Part shown: positions 1 through 7,193 of the stretch, piece by piece
Layout of the letters: the number at the start of each line of letters is the position of its first letter
How positions within the stretch are numbered: the first letter of the stretch is position 1
NCBI RefSeq assembly: GCF_028863665.1
Contig: NZ_JARBFX010000008.1
Location: forward strand, 62,001 to 126,000
Source of the DNA: Aquabacter sediminis
GTDB taxonomy: Bacteria > Pseudomonadota > Alphaproteobacteria > Rhizobiales > Xanthobacteraceae
DNA length: 64,000 bases
Reading direction: 5' to 3'
Notes under the pieces: generated by a model
What the model was told of the DNA's origin: nothing
The model's input: only the letters and a program-made list of their open reading frames with translations
The model's database searches: none
Position numbers and translations under genes: made by a program

Positions 1-25
1 CATGGGCTGGTTCCGGGTGACCTGA
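1..25 (+). CDS. possible 3' end of an upstream gene (partial)
   Basis: A frame open from the window edge ends in TGA at 23-25 and overlaps the ATG of the next gene as TGATG. Seven codons read MGWFRVT before the stop. In related iron-regulated operons an imelysin gene often precedes the DUF1111 gene, so this could be its tail, but too little is visible to identify it. Confidence 0.3.
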
Positions 26-1275
26 TGGCGCCCCGCGCACGGCTTCGTGCCGCCCTTGCCGCCCTCACGCTCCTGGCCAGCCCTCTCGGCGCCGCAGCGG
101 GAGACAAGCTGGACCTGGCCATCGGCAAGGCGCTGTTCGATCGCGCCTGGGTGCAGGCGCCGGCCTCCACCAAGGGCGATGACGGCCTGGGGCCGCTTTA
201 TGATGCGCGCTCCTGCGCGTCCTGCCATCCCCGCGATGGCCGCGCGGCGATGGTGGTAAATGGCAAGGGCGAGCTGGAAGGTCGCGGCGCGGTGCTGGTG
301 CTCGGCCAGCCGGGCGGGGCGGGCGACCCGGTTTATGGCCGGCGCCTCCAGATCGATGCCATACCTGGCCTGCGGCCAGAGGGCATTCTCGCCGTGCAGT
401 GGGAAAAGCTGCCCGATGGCCGCCTGCGCCCCGTGCCGGCGCCCACCGACCTTGGCTATGGCCCGCTCGCCGCGGCCACCGGCATGTCCCTGCGCGTGGC
501 GCCCGATTTGCGGGGCCGGGGCCTGCTGGAGCAGGTACCCGACGCAGCCATTCTCGCCATTGCCGCCGAGCAGGCGCGGGGCACCGACGGTGTGAAGGGC
601 CTGGCGCGGCGCATCGTGCTTGCGGACGGCACCACCGCGATCGGCCGCTATGGCTGGAAGGCGAACCAGCCGACCGTGGAGGCGCAAAGCTCCGAGGCCT
701 TTTTCCTTGATCTCGGCATGTCCACCCCGCTCCATCCCGAGCCTTGGGGCGACTGCACCGAGGCCCAACCGGCCTGCCGCAATGCGCCTCACGGCATTGA
801 GGCCGAGGGCCAATTGGAAATCTCGAGCGCCGTGCTCGACCGGGTGGTGGCCTATGTGGCCGCTCTGCCCGTTCCCGCTGCCGAGCGCCCGCCCCAGGGG
901 GCGGCCTATGACAGCAAGGGCTCCGCTTTGTTCGCCGCCACCGGCTGCGCCACCTGCCATCGCCCCAGCCTGCCCACCAAGGATGGCGGGCGGGCACCGC
1001 TCTTCACCGATCTTCTGCTGCACGACATGGGTCCGGGCCTCGCCGACACGCTGCCCGATCCGGGCGCGACGCCCGCCCAGTGGCGCACGGCGCCGCTGGC
1101 GGGCGTCTCCGAGGCTTTGGCGCGAAAGACGGGCCTTCTTCATGATGGGCGCGCAGTCGGCGTCGCGGAAGCGATCGCATGGCACGACGGCGAAGCGCGG
1201 TCGGCAGCGGATCGGTTCAAGGCCTTGAGCGCGGCGCAGAAGGCCGCACTCATCGCCTATGTCTCGCGCCTGTGA
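25..1275 (+). CDS. di-heme DUF1111 family oxidoreductase (thiol oxidoreductase-like)
   Basis: 416 residues with an N-terminal export signal (about 1-26, ending LGAAAG) and two c-type heme motifs, CASCH at 64-68 and CATCH at 308-312. This two-heme layout and length fit the DUF1111 / di-heme oxidoreductase family, periplasmic proteins distantly related to MauG and cytochrome c peroxidases. The gene is followed by imelysin and DUF1513 genes, a known combination often linked to iron acquisition; the exact reaction is not established. The ATG overlaps an upstream TGA, and the frame is also open to the window edge, so a longer N-terminus cannot be excluded, but the signal peptide supports this start. 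Confidence 0.85.
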   Translation: MAPRARLRAALAALTLLASPLGAAAGDKLDLAIGKALFDRAWVQAPASTKGDDGLGPLYDARSCASCHPRDGRAAMVVNGKGELEGRGAVLVLGQPGGAGDPVYGRRLQIDAIPGLRPEGILAVQWEKLPDGRLRPVPAPTDLGYGPLAAATGMSLRVAPDLRGRGLLEQVPDAAILAIAAEQARGTDGVKGLARRIVLADGTTAIGRYGWKANQPTVEAQSSEAFFLDLGMSTPLHPEPWGDCTEAQPACRNAPHGIEAEGQLEISSAVLDRVVAYVAALPVPAAERPPQGAAYDSKGSALFAATGCATCHRPSLPTKDGGRAPLFTDLLLHDMGPGLADTLPDPGATPAQWRTAPLAGVSEALARKTGLLHDGRAVGVAEAIAWHDGEARSAADRFKALSAAQKAALIAYVSRL

Positions 1276-1349
1276 GCGGGGCGGAGCGTGGTAGGATCAG
1301 GCATCCCCTCGGGGGGCGCGGTCGAGACGAGGTGCGGGAGCGTGGAACC

Positions 1350-2429
1350 ATGAAGACCAGATTGACCCGACTGGCCCTCGCGGCCCTCGCCTGGACCGGC
1401 CTTGCGGCAGGCGCGCCGGCCATGGCCGCCTCCCCCTCCTTTGACTCGGCGACCCTCATCGAGACCTGGCTGCTGCCCCGCTACGATGCCTTGGTGGCCG
1501 CGACAGGCACCCAGTCCGACGCCTGGACCGCCTTTTGCGCGAAGCCGTCGGATGCGGGCGTTCCCGCCCTGAAGGGCGCCTTCGCCAAGGCGGCGGACAG
1601 TTGGACGGCGGTGGAGTTCGTCACCTTCGGCCCCGCCAGCCAGGAACTGCGGCCCGACCGCTTCAATTTCTTCCCGGACCGCCGCAACGCCATCGCCCGC
1701 GCCATGGCCGAAGTGCTGGCGGACCCGGATATGGCGCGCTTCGCCCCCGACCGCTTCGCCAAGTCCAGCGCCGCGGCGCAGGGCCTCCCGGCTCTTGAAC
1801 GGCTGTTGTTCGAGGACGGCGCCGCCGCCCAGCTGACCGCCGGCCCTGAGGCGACCCGCCGCTGCACCTATGCCAGCGCCATCGCGCTCAACCTCGCCAC
1901 CATGGCCAAGGACATCCGCACCGCCTGGGGAGATCGCAACACCGGCGTCCTCGCGGCGATCGTATCCGGCAAGGGCGACCCGGCTCTGTTTCCCGATGTG
2001 GGCGCCCTGCCCGGCATGATTCTCACCGACCTGTCGGGCGCCTACCAGCGCGTCACCGACACCAAGATCCTGCCGGTGCTCGGCCCCAATCCCGACGGCG
2101 CTCGGCCCACCATGGCCGATGGCTGGCGCGCCGGGCGATCGGGCCAGGTGGTGAAGGTGATGATCCAGAGCGCGGATGCTTTGCTCGAAGAGATCGCAAA
2201 GCAGATGCCGAGCCGCCCGCAATGGGTGGTGAACAAGGCCGCCGCCGCCGCCGACAAGACGGCCGCCGAGTTTCCCGCCGATCTCGGCGTCGCCGCCCAG
2301 AGCAATGACAGCGCCAACAAGATCCTCGCGGACATCAAGGTCTTCAAGGCGGCCCAGCTCACGGTGTATCGCCCCGTGGCATCCTATTTCGGCATTTCGC
2401 TGGGCTTCAATGCCCTGGACGGGGATTGA
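1350..2429 (+). CDS. imelysin family periplasmic protein
   Basis: 359 residues starting MKTRLTRLALAALAW, a signal peptide probably cleaved after APAMA. The body matches the imelysin / IrpA-like peptidase M75 family, mostly helical proteins tied to iron uptake; the C-terminus SLGFNALDGD is typical of the family. The frame is open upstream to 1179, but that extension overlaps the previous gene and lacks a signal sequence, so the ATG at 1350 is chosen, preceded by a GGGAG-like ribosome site. It sits 74 bases after the di-heme gene and 14 bases before the DUF1513 gene, consistent with one operon. Peptidase activity is doubtful in this family and is not claimed. Confidence 0.85.
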   Translation: MKTRLTRLALAALAWTGLAAGAPAMAASPSFDSATLIETWLLPRYDALVAATGTQSDAWTAFCAKPSDAGVPALKGAFAKAADSWTAVEFVTFGPASQELRPDRFNFFPDRRNAIARAMAEVLADPDMARFAPDRFAKSSAAAQGLPALERLLFEDGAAAQLTAGPEATRRCTYASAIALNLATMAKDIRTAWGDRNTGVLAAIVSGKGDPALFPDVGALPGMILTDLSGAYQRVTDTKILPVLGPNPDGARPTMADGWRAGRSGQVVKVMIQSADALLEEIAKQMPSRPQWVVNKAAAAADKTAAEFPADLGVAAQSNDSANKILADIKVFKAAQLTVYRPVASYFGISLGFNALDGD

Positions 2430-2443
2430 GGGAGCCGCGCGCC

Positions 2444-3571
2444 ATGGCCCTCAACCGCCGCGCCTTTCTCGCCGGCTCGGCCGCCGGCCTTGTCCTCGCG
2501 CCGACTTTCGCCATGGCACAGAGCCAGCTGCATGCGCAGGCTCACGCGCTCGACGAAGGCTGGATGACCACGGCCGGCATTGGCGAGGGCTTCGGTGCCT
2601 TCGCGGTGGGCGCGGGGTTCGAGGCGCAGGAGCGCGCGCCCTCCACCGCCCGGTTGCACGGCATTGAGGCAAGCCCGCGCGGGCCCCTGGCCGTGGCCGT
2701 GGGCCGGCGGCCCGGTCATGTGGCTTTGGTCTTCGACCGCACCCACGGTGGCAAGGTTGCCGAATTCGGGCCGGGGGCGGGCCGCGTCTTCTCCGGCCAT
2801 GGCCGCTTCTCACCCGATGGCACGCGTTTCCTGACCAATGAGATCGAGCGGCCCGCGCAGGACGGCGCCACCCGCACCATGGGCCGGGGCATCGTGGCGG
2901 TCCGCACAGTGGCGGGCGGGTTCGAGATCGTGGATGAGTGGCGCACCGGAGGCGACGGCCCCCATGACCTCATGCGCAACGGCCCCCATCTGGTGGTGGC
3001 CAATGGCGGCATCGAGCCCAACACGCCGGAAGCGCGCGACGCCGAAGTGACGGGCAGCACGATCACTTTGCTCGATCCCGAAACGGGCGCGGCACGCGGC
3101 GAGGGCCAGCTTTCCGCCGACCTCGCCAGCCTTTCGCTTCGCCATCTCGCGCGCGACGAGGCCGGCCGCATCGTGGTGGCGGCCCAGGACCTTTTGAAAG
3201 ACGGCGTGTCCCGGCCTCTCCTCTTTTCCATCGGCCCGGACGGCAAGCTCACCCCGTTCGAGGCGCCGGAAGGGGAGCTTCTGGCCTTGCGCGGCTATGT
3301 GGGCTCGGTGGCCTTCGATGCCTCCGGCACCTTCATCGCCTGTTCCAGCCCGCGCGGCGGACGGATCTCCATCTGGCGGCGGGACGGTCGCTATATGGGC
3401 GCGGTGCCGCTGGTGGACGGATGCGGCCTTGCGGGAACGGCGGATGCTGGCCGGTTCCTCGCCACCAGCGGTTATGGCGAAGTCATCCTCATCGCTGTCG
3501 ACGAAGGGGTCGGCATTGTCGAGCGCCGCACCGGCGGCCCGCGCTTCGACAATCACATGGTGCGCGCCTGA
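2444..3571 (+). CDS. DUF1513 family protein, Tat-exported beta-propeller
   Basis: 375 residues with a twin-arginine signal (MALNRRAFLAGSAAG, cleavage near AMAQ), so it is exported folded. The rest is a repetitive beta-rich propeller-like domain characteristic of DUF1513, which routinely closes imelysin/DUF1111 operons. The ATG at 2444 follows an AGGGAG ribosome site that overlaps the imelysin stop; an in-frame TTG at 2426 lies on top of that stop and is less likely. The function is unknown; the neighbours suggest periplasmic iron handling. It converges with the minus-strand gene ending at 3596. Confidence 0.85.
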   Translation: MALNRRAFLAGSAAGLVLAPTFAMAQSQLHAQAHALDEGWMTTAGIGEGFGAFAVGAGFEAQERAPSTARLHGIEASPRGPLAVAVGRRPGHVALVFDRTHGGKVAEFGPGAGRVFSGHGRFSPDGTRFLTNEIERPAQDGATRTMGRGIVAVRTVAGGFEIVDEWRTGGDGPHDLMRNGPHLVVANGGIEPNTPEARDAEVTGSTITLLDPETGAARGEGQLSADLASLSLRHLARDEAGRIVVAAQDLLKDGVSRPLLFSIGPDGKLTPFEAPEGELLALRGYVGSVAFDASGTFIACSSPRGGRISIWRRDGRYMGAVPLVDGCGLAGTADAGRFLATSGYGEVILIAVDEGVGIVERRTGGPRFDNHMVRA

Positions 3572-3595
3572 ACGCGCACCAAGCGCGGGACACGA

Positions 3596-4720
3596 TCAGG
3601 TGAGGCAGCCGCGCCCATCCACGGGCCAGACCGCCTCCACGAGATCGCCCCGAACGGCCACCATCCAGTCATAAAGGGCGACGTTGGGATCACAGTGGGA
3701 CGGCACGAGGCGCAGCCGCTCGCCCAGGACCGGTGCCGCCGCTCCTTCCGCCGCCTCGATGCGCCCCTGCTCATCGCTCGCCTTGGTGAAGGCGAGCTCC
3801 GGACGGTCGGCAACAGCCGGCGGGCCGCAATCCAGGTTCAGCGCTTTCGCTCCGGCATCCACATAGGCAAGCCCCGGCGCGGGCGTACGCAGCACACCGG
3901 CCAGCACGAACAGGCTCTGGGCGAAGGGCCGATAGGGGGCGCCGTCGGCATCCAGATTGCGGGCATAGTCCACGTCCATGAAGACGTAGGAGCCCGGTTG
4001 AATCTCATTCAGAAGACCGCTGGCCAGATCCGCTTCGAAGCTGCCGGTGCCGCCACCGGTCACGAGGGGGCATGGCAGGCCGGCGGCGCGGATGCGGGCG
4101 CGGGCCTCCGCCGCCCGCTCGCCCGCTTCATGGGCCGCGCGGGCGCGCTCGGCGGCGCCGCGCACATGCTGCATGGGACCATTATAGGCCTGGATGCCCC
4201 GCAGCCGGAGCCCCGCCGCGCCGTGAATCGCCTCGGCCAATGGCAAAAGAGCGTCGGACGATTGGAGGCCCATTCGGGCATCGCCCGCATCGATCTCGAT
4301 GAGGATGTCGATGGTGACCCCGGCCGCCACGGCGGCGGCGGACAGCATCCCCACATGGCCAATGTCGCTGGCGAGCGTCGTCACCCGGACTTTGCCCGCC
4401 AGCGCGGCCAGGCGCTCCAGCTTGCGTGCGCCCACCACGTGGTTGGAGACCAGAAGATCCTCCACCCCGCTCGGCAGCAGGGCTTCCGCCTCGGACACCT
4501 TCTGGCAGCACAAGCCCACGGCGCCGGCGGCGAGCTGGCGGCGAGCGATGGCGACGCTCTTGTGGGTCTTGCCGTGGGGCCGCAGCGCCACGCCGGCGGC
4601 ACGCGCGCGGGCCGCCATCAGCGCGATATTGGCATCGAGGGCATCGAGGTCCACCAGCAGAGCGGGGGTATCGATCTCTGGGAGCGCATCGCCGGGGCGG
4701 GCCGGCATGGGGGATGTCAC
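3596..4720 (-). CDS. PLP-dependent D-threonine aldolase / DSD1 family enzyme
   Basis: 374 residues: an alanine-racemase-like TIM barrel followed by a beta domain. The cofactor-lysine region RPHGKTHK lies at 47-54. Near the C-terminus SHCDP places His342 and Asp344 as an HxD metal pair, as in D-threonine aldolases; D-serine dehydratases of the same family use HxC. It should therefore cleave D-3-hydroxy amino acids to glycine (or another amino acid) and an aldehyde, using PLP and a divalent metal. The GTG start has GAGGAAG six bases upstream; an ATG four codons later is possible. It lies 99 bases downstream of the TetR gene on the same strand. Confidence 0.85.
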   Translation of the reverse strand: MTSPMPARPGDALPEIDTPALLVDLDALDANIALMAARARAAGVALRPHGKTHKSVAIARRQLAAGAVGLCCQKVSEAEALLPSGVEDLLVSNHVVGARKLERLAALAGKVRVTTLASDIGHVGMLSAAAVAAGVTIDILIEIDAGDARMGLQSSDALLPLAEAIHGAAGLRLRGIQAYNGPMQHVRGAAERARAAHEAGERAAEARARIRAAGLPCPLVTGGGTGSFEADLASGLLNEIQPGSYVFMDVDYARNLDADGAPYRPFAQSLFVLAGVLRTPAPGLAYVDAGAKALNLDCGPPAVADRPELAFTKASDEQGRIEAAEGAAAPVLGERLRLVPSHCDPNVALYDWMVAVRGDLVEAVWPVDGRGCLT

Positions 4721-4819
4721 GGGCAGCTTCCTCGCAGGCCGCCGAACGAACCAGCGGCGGTCGCCATCTTTTAGCAGGAACCGGCGGCGCGCACAGGCAG
4801 GCCTGCCGGCGGGCAGCGC

Positions 4820-5497
4820 TCAGACCCCGGCGGGCGTGGCCTGTGCCGTCCGGCGGGCATGAAGGTCTGAGCGCGCTTCGGCCAGAACCGTCTTCAGCAC
4901 CGGCGGCGATCCGGTCATGAACTGGCGCACGGCATCGGCAATCACGTCGTCCAGGGCCACAGGATCGGGCGTGGGCGTTCCGTACACGAACTTGCGGATG
5001 GCGATATAGAAGACGCGCCCGTGCAGCCCCCAGAAGAGTTCCTGTTCCCGCTCCGTCACCGGGATCTCGTCCGGCCCCGGCAAACGCAGTTCATGGCGCA
5101 GCTCGAGGCAGGCGGGCACCACGATCAGCGACTTCACGATGGCCAGGTAGCGCTTGGTGATGTCGAACGACTTCAGCCCCGAAAAGACGAAGATGCGGAC
5201 CCAGTGATAGTCGAAGACCCGCTCGACATATTCCAGGTAGAATTGGGTCAGGCGCTGTTCGACCGTGCGGGTGCGGTCGCGGATGAGGCCTTCCCAGTCC
5301 GGACTCCACCGGCTGAGATAGACGTGCTCGTAGACCCGCTCGATCAGCGCTTCCTTGCTGGGAAAGTGCCGGTAGATGGCCGAATGGGTGATGCCCATGC
5401 GCTTGGCCAGTTCGCGCGTCTGTCCTTCGAATCCATGCTCCGCGAAAAAGCGCACAGCCTCGTCCAGGATCGCCATTTCGCGGTCCGGCGCCCTCAT
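4820..5497 (-). CDS. TetR/AcrR family transcriptional regulator
   Basis: About 225 residues. The N-terminal helix-turn-helix (FEGQTRELAKRMGITHSAIYRHF) is canonical TetR, followed by an all-helical ligand domain with no family I can name. It is divergent from the molybdenum-hydroxylase operon. The intergenic region holds two copies of GACCAAGTGGTC, the likely operators. The start is uncertain: ATG at 5497 sits just before the conserved domain but lacks a clear ribosome site, whereas an in-frame ATG at 5677 would add a 60-residue basic, low-complexity leader and start only 27 bases from the nearer box. It may also control the downstream aldolase. Confidence 0.8.
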   Translation of the reverse strand: MRAPDREMAILDEAVRFFAEHGFEGQTRELAKRMGITHSAIYRHFPSKEALIERVYEHVYLSRWSPDWEGLIRDRTRTVEQRLTQFYLEYVERVFDYHWVRIFVFSGLKSFDITKRYLAIVKSLIVVPACLELRHELRLPGPDEIPVTEREQELFWGLHGRVFYIAIRKFVYGTPTPDPVALDDVIADAVRQFMTGSPPVLKTVLAEARSDLHARRTAQATPAGV

Positions 5498-5703
5498 GTT
5501 GCGGCGGCGGGAGCGCGGGGCGGGTGGCAGCGGCCCGGATTGTGACGTCGCGGGCTTTGCCTTGGCGACGCCAGGAGCCGGGAGTGACGAAACGGGCCGG
5601 TCTTCTTGCGGCAAGGACTGCCTCCACTGCGCGCCGCGCGCCAGGTCGCCGGAGCGCGTGCAGATGCCCCGGTGCATCCTGGGATAGCGCATAAGGCAGA
5701 AGT

Positions 5704-5767
5704 GACCAAGTGGTCTTTTTTCATTGACACAGATCAAGGCTCGCCCCTAGCTTTAGACCAAGTGGTC
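5704..5767 (+). promoter_or_regulatory. divergent promoter: two TetR-type boxes around an FNR/FixK-type box
   Basis: GACCAAGTGGTC (GACCA/TGGTC arms, 2-base spacer) occurs at 5704-5715 and again, identical, at 5756-5767, 52 bases centre to centre. Between them TTGACACAGATCAA (5724-5737) fits the FNR/FixK consensus TTGAY-N4-RTCAA; its first six bases also read as a sigma70 -35, with TAGCTT at 5748-5753 as a weak -10 at 18-base spacing. Binding of the neighbouring TetR protein is inferred. Confidence 0.65.
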
Positions 5768-5808
5768 ACAAATAGACCCATCTGGAAACGCCGCCGAGGT
5801 TGCCCCGC

Positions 5809-6672
5809 GTGAAAGCCCGCGCCTTCACCTATGTCCGTGCCCACTCCCTGGAGGAGGCCGTCTCGTGCTTTTCCGAAGCCGACGGCGAGGCAAGCTATAT
5901 TTCCGGCGGCCAGAGCCTGGTGCCGGCGCTGGCCCTGCGCCTCCAGGCGCCCACCGTGCTCATCGACTTGGCAGGCATCACCACCCTGCGCGGCGTGATG
6001 CTGGAGGACGGAGCCTTGCGGATCGGCGCTCTGACGCGCCATGCGGACATGCTCACCCACCCGCTGATTGCCGCCCATGCCCCGCTGCTGCGGGAAGCCG
6101 CGCCCCATGTGGCACACCCGGCCATCCGCAACCGCGGCACCATCGGCGGAAATATCGCGCTGGCGGATCCGGCTTCCGAATTCCCGGCCATGCTTCTGGC
6201 CATGGACGCGCGGGTGGAGATTTTCGGACTGGCGGGTTTCCGGCAGGTGCCGGCCGATGACTATTTCCTCGATCTCTATCAGACCGCCGTCGAGCCGGGC
6301 GAGATCGTCACCGCCATCCTGGTGCCCCCCGCCCCCGCCGGGACCCTCATCGCCATGGACGAGCTGGCCCGGCGACGCGGCGACTATGCAATGGTGGGCG
6401 CCGGCCTCCAGGGCCGCCTTTCGGCCGAGGGCCATGTGGAAGCGCTTCGCATCGCCTTCTTCAGCGTGGGCGCGACGCCAGTGCGCGCGAAAGGCGCGGA
6501 GGGGGCGCTCATCGGCTCCATGCTCGACGCCACCGCCATCGCCAACGCCCAGCGGGCCCTCGATGAGGATCTCGACCCGATGGATGACGAGGAGGTGCCC
6601 GCCGCCATGCGCCGCCATCTGGCGCGGGTGCTGCTCGGCCGCCTTCTCCAGCGCATGAGGGACAAGTCATGA
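5809..6672 (+). CDS. molybdenum hydroxylase FAD-binding subunit (CoxM-like)
   Basis: 287 residues of the xanthine dehydrogenase / CO dehydrogenase medium-subunit family. The FAD-binding motifs are visible: SGGQSLVP near the N-terminus and RNRGTIGGNIALADP around residue 110. It passes electrons from the 2Fe-2S subunit to FAD and on to an acceptor. The GTG start at 5809 follows GAGG nine bases upstream; a TTG three codons earlier is the alternative. The stop overlaps the next ATG as ATGA. It is the first gene of an operon that encodes all three hydroxylase subunits. Confidence 0.9.
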   Translation: MKARAFTYVRAHSLEEAVSCFSEADGEASYISGGQSLVPALALRLQAPTVLIDLAGITTLRGVMLEDGALRIGALTRHADMLTHPLIAAHAPLLREAAPHVAHPAIRNRGTIGGNIALADPASEFPAMLLAMDARVEIFGLAGFRQVPADDYFLDLYQTAVEPGEIVTAILVPPAPAGTLIAMDELARRRGDYAMVGAGLQGRLSAEGHVEALRIAFFSVGATPVRAKGAEGALIGSMLDATAIANAQRALDEDLDPMDDEEVPAAMRRHLARVLLGRLLQRMRDKS

Positions 6673-7193
6673 CCGCGCCCGTCCCCGTATCGCTCACCGT
6701 GAACGGCACCGAGGTCTCCCGTCTCGTGGCGCCGCGCACGACCCTTGCCGATTTCCTGCGCTTCGACCTGGAGCTGACCGGCACCCATACCGGCTGCGAG
6801 ATGGGCGCGTGCGGCGCCTGCCTTGTCATGATGAATGATGAGGCGGTTCATTCCTGCCTGGTCTTTGCCGTGCAGGCGGAAGGGTGTCGCATCGAGACGG
6901 TTGAGGGCCTCGCGGAACGGGGCGCCATCGCCGATCTCCAGGCGGCCTTTCATGGCCGCAACGCATTGCAATGCGGCTTCTGTACGCCCGGCATGCTGGT
7001 CAGCGCCCATGCGCTCTTGGAGCGCGTGGACGCGGCGCCGAGCCGGGAGGAGATCCGCGACGCGCTCTCCGGCAATTACTGCCGCTGCACGGGCTACGAG
7101 GCCATTGTGGATGCGGTGGCGACCGCGGCACGGACGCGATGCTGTGGCGGCCGACCGTCAAGCGTCCTCCAGGACGACGGGGTGCAGCCGTGA
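6669..7193 (+). CDS. molybdenum hydroxylase [2Fe-2S] subunit (CoxS-like)
   Basis: 174 residues carrying two [2Fe-2S] clusters: the plant-ferredoxin-type set C43, C48, C51 and C63, and the second set C102, C105, C138 and C140 (QCGFCTPGM and NYCRCTGY). This is the small subunit of the xanthine dehydrogenase / CO dehydrogenase family and carries electrons from the molybdenum site to FAD. It overlaps the FAD subunit by four bases and the large subunit by four bases (GTGA), so translation is probably coupled and stoichiometric. About 20 residues after the last conserved block are poorly conserved and include an extra CC pair. Confidence 0.93.
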   Translation: MTAPVPVSLTVNGTEVSRLVAPRTTLADFLRFDLELTGTHTGCEMGACGACLVMMNDEAVHSCLVFAVQAEGCRIETVEGLAERGAIADLQAAFHGRNALQCGFCTPGMLVSAHALLERVDAAPSREEIRDALSGNYCRCTGYEAIVDAVATAARTRCCGGRPSSVLQDDGVQP

